This document shows, piece after piece, positions 13,975 through 19,740 of a DNA stretch of 19,740 nt. A model generated the notes under the pieces. That model was not told the DNA's origin. It worked only from the letters and a program-made list of their open reading frames with translations, and searched no databases. Each line of letters opens with the position of its first letter. The stretch's first letter is position 1. The translations under genes were made by a program, and so were the position numbers. Origin of the DNA: Trueperaceae bacterium (GTDB lineage: Bacteria; Deinococcota; Deinococci; Deinococcales; Trueperaceae); the NCBI GenBank assembly GCA_024636105.1, contig JAGXHO010000095.1:1-19740 (forward strand). Reading direction: 5' to 3'.

Positions 13975-14552
13975 AGCTCGAGGGCCGCAAGATCGGGATC
14001 CTGCTCGAGAGCGACTTCTACGAGCCCGAGATCTTCTATTACCAGCGGCGCTTCGCGGAGGAGGGCGCCGAGGTCCATCTCCTCACGCGCCTCTGGGGTC
14101 AGCCCTCGCTGACGTTCCTGGGCCATGAGTTCCGAGCGCCCATCGAGGTCCACGAGAGCTTCGAGGACATCGACGACGAGGAGCTGCGCACGTACGCGGC
14201 GATCGTCGTCCCGTCCGGCATGGTGTCCGACCGACTGCGCTACAGCGAGGACCCGATGCACGCGCTGCCCCCGGCGACGGCCTTCTTGCAGCGCGCGTTC
14301 GCGGAGCCGAGCGTGATCAAAGGAATCATCTGCCACGGCATGTGGTTGCTGGCGCCCGCTCCCGAACTGGTGCGCGGTCGTCGGGTGGTGGCCCACAACA
14401 ACCTCTACGGCGACGTCCGCAACATGGGCGCGATCTACACCGACGAAGACGTGGTGGTCGACGGGGACCTCCTGACCGGCCGGTCCGGTGGGCACTGCCA
14501 CCTCTTCGCTCGCCGTCTCGTCGAGTTGCTCTCGGAACGGGTCGCGGTATGA
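13971..14552 (+). CDS. DJ-1/PfpI-family protein, second copy
   Basis: A 193-residue protein from GTG 13971, which overlaps the GMC stop codon (GTGA). The N-terminus KIGILLESDFYEPEI carries the conserved acidic residue (Glu18 or Glu20), and VIKGIICHGMWLLAPA holds the nucleophile Cys121 with His122 next to it, the usual Cys-His of PfpI proteases and related glyoxalase/hydratase enzymes. RSGGHCH (171-177) is the C-terminal part of the pocket. Length is normal for PfpI-type proteins. It differs from the cluster's first gene (4182), which is longer and has Tyr after the Cys. Function could be handling of a reactive carbonyl made by the GMC enzyme, or isocyanide-hydratase-like chemistry; neither is shown. 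It overlaps the VOC gene by ATGA. Confidence 0.85.
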   Translation: MKLEGRKIGILLESDFYEPEIFYYQRRFAEEGAEVHLLTRLWGQPSLTFLGHEFRAPIEVHESFEDIDDEELRTYAAIVVPSGMVSDRLRYSEDPMHALPPATAFLQRAFAEPSVIKGIICHGMWLLAPAPELVRGRRVVAHNNLYGDVRNMGAIYTDEDVVVDGDLLTGRSGGHCHLFARRLVELLSERVAV

Positions 14553-14989
14553 CCCCGGCCGTGCGCTTCTCGCACGTGGCGCTCAGCTGCCGCGATCCCG
14601 CGGTGACCGAACGTTTCTACGTGCGCCACTTCGGGTTCCGTCGGGCGCGCGTCGTGCCCCTGGGCGAGCAGCAGCTCGTGTTCCTCCGCGCTGGGGACGT
14701 GTGGCTGGAACTGTTCCAGGCCGAGGGCGAGGACCGCGGACCCCGTTCCGAAGCGGACGGCCCCCACACCGTCGGCGTGCGGCACCTGGCCTTCCAGACG
14801 GACGACGTCGACGCGGTGCTGACCGGCCTCGGGGACGACGCCGAAGTGACCCTAGGGCCGCTGGACTTCAGCGCTTTCATCCCAGGATGGCGGACGGCCT
14901 GGGTGCGCGATCCCGACGGCGTGATCGTGGAGATCAGCCAGGGGTACGTCGACCAAGACGATCCTCCCGCGCTGGACGGTTCCCGTTGA
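14549..14989 (+). CDS. VOC-family (glyoxalase/bleomycin-resistance fold) metalloprotein
   Basis: A 146-residue protein whose ATG overlaps the preceding stop (ATGA). Two beta-alpha-beta-beta-beta units are visible: RFSHVALSCRDPAVTERFYV and VRHLAFQTDDVDAVLTGL begin them. Metal ligands expected in the family are present in order: His9, Glu54 (WLELF), His79 (VRHLAF) and Glu128 (VIVEI), a complete His-Glu-His-Glu set, so an active metal site is likely. Glyoxalase I, methylmalonyl-CoA epimerase and related enzymes share this set; extradiol dioxygenases use a different one. The DPDGVIVEI ending is typical. Within this cluster an epimerase, lactoylglutathione-lyase-like or isomerase reaction would fit, but no choice can be made. 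Confidence 0.85.
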   Translation: MTPAVRFSHVALSCRDPAVTERFYVRHFGFRRARVVPLGEQQLVFLRAGDVWLELFQAEGEDRGPRSEADGPHTVGVRHLAFQTDDVDAVLTGLGDDAEVTLGPLDFSAFIPGWRTAWVRDPDGVIVEISQGYVDQDDPPALDGSR

Positions 14990-15012
14990 CGACCCCGCCG
15001 TCCGCCGCCCCG

Positions 15013-16101
15013 ATGCGGTACCGACCCCTGGGCCGGACCGGCCTGAAGGTCTCCGAGCTGAGCCTCGGCACGATGACCTTCGGTGGTGGCGCCACGATCG
15101 GCGGCGTGGACCAGGTGGGTGCAGACGCGCTCGTCGGACAGGCGCTCGACGCCGGCGTCAACTTGTTCGACACCGCCGACGGCTACTCGGGCGGCGAGGC
15201 CGAACGGTTGCTCGGGCGCGCGTTGGGCGCCCGTCGCTCCGAGGTGCTCATCGCCAGCAAGGTGCGCCTCAAGACGGGACGACGCGGCGTCAACGACATC
15301 GGCCTGTCCCGGAGCCACGTCCTCGACGCCGTGCACGCGAGCCTCGCCCGGCTCGGGACCGACTACCTCGATATCTACCAACTCCATATTCCCGACGACC
15401 AGACGCCGCTGGACGAGACCTTGCGGACGCTCGAAGACCTGGTGCGGTGGGGCCTGGTGCGGTACGTCGGCTGCTGCAACTACCCCGCCTGGCACGTGAT
15501 GAAGGCTCTGAGCATCGCCGAGCGACACGACTGGACGCGTTTCGAAGCCGTACAGGTGCACTACAGCTTGGCCGCGCGGGACATCGAGCGCGAGCTGGTG
15601 CCGCTAGTTCGCGACCAGAGCTTGGGACTGCTCGTCTGGAGCCCGTTGGCCGGTGGCCTGCTGTCGGGCAAGTTCGCGCCCGGTGTCAGCGGCCCGGCCG
15701 GCAGCCGGCGCACCTCGTTCGATTTCCCCCCGGTGGACGTCGCCCGTACCTTCGCGGTGGTCGACGTGCTCCGCGACATCGCCGCGGAGCACGACGCCAC
15801 CGTCGCGCGCGTGGCCCTGGCATGGCTGTTGCACCGGCCGTTCGTGACCAGCGTCGTGATCGGCGCCCGCAAGCCGGCGCAGCTCGCCGACAACCTCCAG
15901 GCGAGTGGGCTGCGCCTCACGGACGACGATCTCGTTCGCCTCGAACGCGTGAGCGCCCTGGCGCGCGAGTACCCCCAATGGATGCTCGAGCACCCTTGGG
16001 ACGAGCGCGTCGACGCACCTCGCTACCCGCCCCCCACCGCACCCCGAGCGGCATCGGACGAACGTTCCGACGGCGCCCCCGAAAGGAACCCAACCCCATG
16101 A
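15013..16101 (+). CDS. Aldo/keto reductase
   Basis: A 362-residue protein from ATG 15013, the family's usual MRYRPLGRTGLKVSELSLG beginning. An in-frame TTG at 14986 overlaps the previous stop (TTGA) and would add 9 residues, so coupled initiation there is possible; ATG 15013 itself has no good ribosome site. The catalytic tetrad is complete: Asp53 and Tyr58 (LFDTADGYSGG), Lys83 (IASK) and His125 (YQLH). RPFVTSVVIGARKPAQLADN is the C-terminal NADPH-phosphate-binding region. It resembles the large AKR group that includes YajO/Gfo-like aryl-alcohol dehydrogenases. Likely reaction: NADPH-dependent carbonyl reduction or the reverse. The C-terminus carries about 30 extra, Pro/Arg-rich residues. It overlaps the next gene by ATGA. 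Confidence 0.9.
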   Translation: MRYRPLGRTGLKVSELSLGTMTFGGGATIGGVDQVGADALVGQALDAGVNLFDTADGYSGGEAERLLGRALGARRSEVLIASKVRLKTGRRGVNDIGLSRSHVLDAVHASLARLGTDYLDIYQLHIPDDQTPLDETLRTLEDLVRWGLVRYVGCCNYPAWHVMKALSIAERHDWTRFEAVQVHYSLAARDIERELVPLVRDQSLGLLVWSPLAGGLLSGKFAPGVSGPAGSRRTSFDFPPVDVARTFAVVDVLRDIAAEHDATVARVALAWLLHRPFVTSVVIGARKPAQLADNLQASGLRLTDDDLVRLERVSALAREYPQWMLEHPWDERVDAPRYPPPTAPRAASDERSDGAPERNPTP

Positions 16102-17927
16102 GCAGCACCGCCCTTCCGGCCACCTTCTCCGACACCGTCGCCGGCTACGTCGTCTCGTTCGACCGCGAGGCGGACCGCCTCACGCTCCGCACGAGCGCGG
16201 GCCGCGAGTACCTCGTCCAACTCAAGGCGATGACGTACGCGCAACTCGTGCGCAACTTGGGCGAGCCGTACCGCGACTCGACCGCGCAGATGCGCGACAT
16301 GCTCACCGCGGGCCGCTACGTCTACGTGTACGGCACGTTCTACGACGACGACAGCACGATCACCTTCGAAGCGCAGTACCTGGTGTTCGTCGGCCGATCC
16401 GCGGACGAGTACGTCTTCGAGCGACCGGATTGGTGGGTGAAGCAGATCTACGAACTCGCCGACTTCTACACCACCGCGCAGTTCGGCGACGGCCCCATCG
16501 ACTACAACCACTATCGCACCACCATCCGACTCACGGGCGAGAAGCCCACGGACAACTACCGGCAGGAGACGGACACGATCTCCCGCCTGGTCTACGGCCT
16601 GGCGTCCGCCTACCTGCTCACGGGGGAGGATCGATTCCTCGAAGGTGCCGAGAAGGGCACCGAGTACTTGCGCGAGCACATGCGCTTCTACGACACCGAC
16701 GAGAACATCGTGTACTGGTACCACGGCATCGACGTGCACGGTCGCCGCGAGGACAAGGTGTTCGCGTCCGAGTTCGGCGACGACTTCGACGCCATCCCGG
16801 CCTACGAGCAGATCTACGCGTTGGCCGGGCCGATCCAGACATACCGCATCACGGGCGACCCCCGGATCCTCAAGGACGCTCAGCTCACCGTCGACCTCTT
16901 CGATCGCTTCTACCTCGACACGGAGGGCGGCGGGTACTTCTCCCACCTGGACCCCATCACGCTCGACCCGCGCAGCAAGGCGCTCGGGGCGAACCAGGCG
17001 AAGAAGAACTGGAACTCGGTGGGCGACCATGCGCCGGCGTACCTGATCAACCTGGTGCTGGCGACCGGCGACGAGCGCTACACGAAGATGCTCGAGGCCA
17101 CCTTCGACACGATCACCAAGTACTTCCCGAACTACGACGAGAGCCCCTTCGTCCAGGAGAAGTTCCACGAGGACTGGTCCGCCGACCGGACCCACATGTG
17201 GCAGCAGAACCGCGGTGTCGTCGGCCACAACCTCAAGATCGCCTGGAACCTCATGCGCATGTACGGCCGTGCGGCCAAGCCCGAGTACGAAGCGTTCGCT
17301 CGGAAGATCGCGGAGCTCATGCCCCCGATCGGCAGCGACCAGCAGCGCGGTGGCTGGTACGACGTCATGGAGCGCGAACGGCAGTCAGGGCAGGACCTCC
17401 ACCGGTTCGCCTTCCACGACCGCAAAGCCTGGTGGCAGCAGGAGCAGGGGATCCTGGCGTACTTGATCTTGCACGGCGTGCTCGGGGGCGACGACTACCT
17501 CGCGCTGGCGCGCGAGTCCGAGTCGTTCTACAACGCGTTCTTCCTCGATCACGACGACGGCGCGGTCTACTTCAACGTGCTCGCGAGCGGCATCCCCTAC
17601 CTGGTCGGCACCGAACGCTTCAAGGGCAGCCACTCGATGAGCATGTACCACTCGGGGGAGCTGTGTTACCTGGCCGCCGTGTACACCAACCTGCTCATCA
17701 CCAAGCAGCCCTTGGACCTGTACTTCAAGCCGCTGCCGAGCGGGTTCGAGGACCGACTGCTGAGGGTGGAACCCGACATCCTGCCCAAGGGCAGCGTGAG
17801 CATCAGCCACGTCTGGCTCGACGACGAACCGTACACCGATTTCGACGCCGAGGGTCTCGTGGTGCGCTTGCCCGACCGCGACGAACGCGTGCGGGTCAAG
17901 GTCCGACTCCAACCCAGAGGGCGGTGA
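16098..17927 (+). CDS. N-acylglucosamine 2-epimerase-like (alpha/alpha)6-barrel protein with extra N- and C-terminal domains
   Basis: A 609-residue protein; ATG 16098 overlaps the AKR stop. The centre (about 110-540) matches the AGE/cellobiose-epimerase fold: repeated helices, RGVVGHNLKIAWNLMR with candidate catalytic His377, RGGWYDVMERE (417-427), KAWWQQEQGILAYL (443-456, the family's K-x-W-W-x-Q-x-E) and FKGSHSMSMYHSGEL with His512 and His518 as the second catalytic-His candidates. Canonical enzymes are about 400 residues. Here a beta-rich N-terminal domain (1-105: VAGYVVSFDREADRLTLRTS, then RYVYVYGTFYDDDSTITFEA), perhaps OB-like, and a C-terminal beta domain (about 540-609) are added. Possible roles are sugar epimerase/isomerase or a hydrolase of the same barrel type. 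The STAS and GlgX genes follow at once. Confidence 0.78.
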   Translation: MSSTALPATFSDTVAGYVVSFDREADRLTLRTSAGREYLVQLKAMTYAQLVRNLGEPYRDSTAQMRDMLTAGRYVYVYGTFYDDDSTITFEAQYLVFVGRSADEYVFERPDWWVKQIYELADFYTTAQFGDGPIDYNHYRTTIRLTGEKPTDNYRQETDTISRLVYGLASAYLLTGEDRFLEGAEKGTEYLREHMRFYDTDENIVYWYHGIDVHGRREDKVFASEFGDDFDAIPAYEQIYALAGPIQTYRITGDPRILKDAQLTVDLFDRFYLDTEGGGYFSHLDPITLDPRSKALGANQAKKNWNSVGDHAPAYLINLVLATGDERYTKMLEATFDTITKYFPNYDESPFVQEKFHEDWSADRTHMWQQNRGVVGHNLKIAWNLMRMYGRAAKPEYEAFARKIAELMPPIGSDQQRGGWYDVMERERQSGQDLHRFAFHDRKAWWQQEQGILAYLILHGVLGGDDYLALARESESFYNAFFLDHDDGAVYFNVLASGIPYLVGTERFKGSHSMSMYHSGELCYLAAVYTNLLITKQPLDLYFKPLPSGFEDRLLRVEPDILPKGSVSISHVWLDDEPYTDFDAEGLVVRLPDRDERVRVKVRLQPRGR

Positions 17928-17932
17928 TCGAC

Positions 17933-18274
17933 ATGGAGATCCAACACAAGACGCAGGGCGACGCGGTCGTCGTCTCACTGCATGGCGAACTCGACGGCAA
18001 GACGGCGCCGCAGGCGCAACAGGAGATCGTGCCCTTGATTCCAGACGCCGGGAAGATGGTGCTGGACATGCACGACGTGGGGTACATGTCGAGCGCCGGG
18101 CTGAGGATGATGCTGTTGCTCTACCGTCAAGCGGTCGGCAAGGACACGAGGATCGCCCTCGCCGGCCTCTCCGAGGACATCAGCGACACGATGAGCGCCA
18201 CCGGCTTCCTGGACTTCTTCGTCGTGAGCGACACGGTCGAGTCGGGCCTGAAGCGTTTGGCGGAGCCTGCATGA
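17933..18274 (+). CDS. STAS-domain protein, anti-anti-sigma factor type
   Basis: A 113-residue single STAS domain. The strand VVVSLHGELDGKTAPQAQQE and the loop VLDMHDVGYMSSAGLRMML with Ser53/Ser54 match the SpoIIAA/RsbV family, in which one Ser of this loop is phosphorylated by an anti-sigma kinase and the unphosphorylated form binds the kinase to release sigma. The usual D-S-S-G is S-S-A-G, a common variant. ATG 17933 is 5 bases after the previous stop; a GTG at 17924 overlaps that stop (GTGA) and is an alternative start. No kinase, phosphatase or sigma factor gene is in the window, so its partner is unknown. A stand-alone STAS gene coupled between two carbohydrate-enzyme genes is unusual. 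Confidence 0.88.
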   Translation: MEIQHKTQGDAVVVSLHGELDGKTAPQAQQEIVPLIPDAGKMVLDMHDVGYMSSAGLRMMLLLYRQAVGKDTRIALAGLSEDISDTMSATGFLDFFVVSDTVESGLKRLAEPA

Positions 18275-19740
18275 GCCAAGCCGCCCGGATCGACTTCTAC
18301 CCCACGCACGTGCACGAATCGTTCAAGGTGCGAGCCGGCGACGTGTTCCCGTTCGGTGCGACTCTGGTCCCCAACGGGGTGAACTTCTCCGTGTTCTCGA
18401 GCCATGCCACGTCGTGCACCCTCGTGTTGTTCGAGAAGGGCGAGCGGACGCCGAAGGTTGAGATCCCCTTCTACCCGGAGTTCCGCATCGGCAACGTGTT
18501 CACGATGGTCGTGTTCGACCTCGACGTGGAAACGCTGGAGTACGGCTTCCGCATGGATGGCCCTTGGGACCCCGACAACGGCCACCGCTTCGACCCCAGC
18601 AAGATCCTGACCGATCCGTACGCGCGCGTGATCGGAGGGCGCGACGTCTGGCGCAAGACCCCGGATTGGGACGATCCTTATCAGCACCGCGCGCGCCTCG
18701 CGTTCAACGATTTCGATTGGGAAACGGATCGGCCGCTCGAGGTGCCGATCGAGGACCTGGTCGTCTACGAGATGCACGTGCGCAGCTTCACGGCCCACCC
18801 GTCGTCGGGCGTCAAGTTCCCCGGCACGTTCGCCGCGATCCGAGACAAGATCCCGTACCTGAAAGACCTCGGCGTGAACTGCGTCGAGCTGATGCCGATC
18901 TACGAGTTCGACGAGTTCGAGAACAGCCGGCCCAACCCGGAAACGGGCGAGTTGTTGGTCAACTACTGGGGCTACAGCACCGTGGGGTTCTTCGCGCCGA
19001 AGGCGGGCTACGCCGCGACCGGGCGGCTCGGAATGCAGGTCGACGAACTCAAGACCCTGATCAAGGAACTGCACCGCAACGGCATCGAGGTGTTCTTGGA
19101 CGTGGTGTTCAACCACACGGCCGAGGGCGATCAGCGTGGCCCCACGATCTCGTTCCGCGGCCTCGACAACAAGACCTACTACATGCTCACGCCCGAGGGC
19201 TACTACTTCAACTTCAGTGGCACCGGCAACACCCTGAACTGCAACAACCCCGTCGTCCGCAACATGGTCCTCGATTGCCTGCGCTACTGGGCGGCCGAGT
19301 ACCACATCGACGGCTTCCGGTTCGACCTCGCCGCGATCCTAGGTCGCGACCCGAGCGGGGCACCCCTGAACAACCCTCCGCTCCTCGAGACCCTGGCCTA
19401 CGACCCGGTGCTCGCGAAGTGCAAGCTGATCGCCGAGGCCTGGGACGCCGGCGGTCTGTACCAGGTCGGCTCCTTCCCCGCCTACGGCCGTTGGGCCGAG
19501 TGGAACGGCCAGTACCGCGACACGCTGCGCCGCTTCCTCAAGGGGGACGAAGGCGTCGCGACCGCCATGGCCACGCGGATCGCGGGTTCGCCCGACCTCT
19601 ACCGGGAACGCGGCGCGACGGCGTCGATCAACTTCGTCACCGCCCACGACGGCTTCACGCTGCTGGACCTCACGTCCTACGACGAGAAGCACAACGAGGC
19701 GAACGGCGAGAACAACCAGGACGGCGCGAACGACAACGAC
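18271..19740 (+). CDS. glgX: Glycogen debranching enzyme, GlgX/isoamylase-type GH13 (3' end outside window)
   Basis: ATG 18271 overlaps the STAS stop (ATGA); the frame stays open for 490 codons to the window edge. Residues about 28-110 form an N-terminal CBM48-like domain (GATLVPNGVNFSVFSSHATS, then EYGFRMDGPWDPDNGHRFDP). The GH13 barrel follows: LVVYEMHVRSFT, LDVVFNHTAEGD (conserved region I), GFRFDLA with nucleophile Asp352, LIAEAWDAGG with acid/base Glu389, and FVTAHDGFTLLDL with Asp460. The catalytic triad is complete, and the order and A-E-A-W-D-A form fit GlgX/isoamylase/TreX, which hydrolyse alpha-1,6 branches of glycogen. About 200 more residues are expected after the cut. The neighbourhood suggests a storage-glucan context, with the epimerase-like protein and the STAS protein as partners or regulators. 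Confidence 0.9.
   Translation, partial: MSQAARIDFYPTHVHESFKVRAGDVFPFGATLVPNGVNFSVFSSHATSCTLVLFEKGERTPKVEIPFYPEFRIGNVFTMVVFDLDVETLEYGFRMDGPWDPDNGHRFDPSKILTDPYARVIGGRDVWRKTPDWDDPYQHRARLAFNDFDWETDRPLEVPIEDLVVYEMHVRSFTAHPSSGVKFPGTFAAIRDKIPYLKDLGVNCVELMPIYEFDEFENSRPNPETGELLVNYWGYSTVGFFAPKAGYAATGRLGMQVDELKTLIKELHRNGIEVFLDVVFNHTAEGDQRGPTISFRGLDNKTYYMLTPEGYYFNFSGTGNTLNCNNPVVRNMVLDCLRYWAAEYHIDGFRFDLAAILGRDPSGAPLNNPPLLETLAYDPVLAKCKLIAEAWDAGGLYQVGSFPAYGRWAEWNGQYRDTLRRFLKGDEGVATAMATRIAGSPDLYRERGATASINFVTAHDGFTLLDLTSYDEKHNEANGENNQDGANDND

Overview
High-GC, densely packed bacterial DNA with NGA/TGA stops, GTG/TTG starts, purine-rich Shine-Dalgarno sites and actinobacterial-type families (LtrA, LuxR regulator, many SnoaL/ester-cyclase proteins). 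The best guess is an actinomycete or a similarly GC-rich phylum such as Chloroflexota; nothing in the window fixes the taxon. No RNA genes, insertion sequences, integrases, CRISPR arrays or long repeats were seen. The longest stretches without a gene are about 220 bases (1181-1404 and 3961-4181).

Layout. (1) 2-1180: 3' part of a subtilisin-like (S8) protease, followed by a strong hairpin at 1207-1237. (2) 1405-3252: two membrane proteins, LtrA-family then TMEM175/DUF1211-family. (3) 3181-3960, minus strand: a LuxR-type regulator with a degenerate receiver domain. Its 3' end overlaps the TMEM175 gene by 72 bases, and it is divergent from everything to its right. (4) 4182-16101, plus strand: a cluster of about 14 genes. 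It is bounded by two different DJ-1/PfpI proteins (4182 and 13971) and contains a ThDP-dependent decarboxylase-like enzyme, eight genes carrying eleven NTF2/SnoaL-like domains (one double and one triple fusion), a Pro-1 tautomerase, a GMC flavoprotein oxidoreductase, a VOC/glyoxalase-fold protein and an aldo/keto reductase. (5) 16098 to the window edge: a 609-residue N-acylglucosamine-2-epimerase-like protein with extra domains, a STAS anti-anti-sigma-type protein and a GlgX-type glycogen debranching enzyme cut by the window end.

How they may work together. From 4182 on, all genes point the same way with short gaps, and from 13971 on almost every junction is a stop/start overlap, so region 4 plus 5 looks like one long transcription unit or a few coupled ones. 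The 221-base divergent region has a plausible minus-strand promoter and a weaker plus-strand promoter overlapping an interrupted inverted repeat, so the LuxR protein is the obvious candidate regulator. The enzyme set (oxidation by GMC and AKR, C-C bond chemistry by ThDP enzyme, cofactor-free isomerase/cyclase/lyase folds, tautomerase, DJ-1 and VOC proteins suited to reactive carbonyls) suggests catabolism or tailoring of an oxygenated carbon skeleton, possibly aromatic. The substrate cannot be read from the sequence. The massed, partly fused SnoaL-like domains are the strongest candidate here for an undescribed pathway. A second point of interest is the coupling of a carbohydrate-active unit (epimerase-like, debranching enzyme) to a STAS switch protein.
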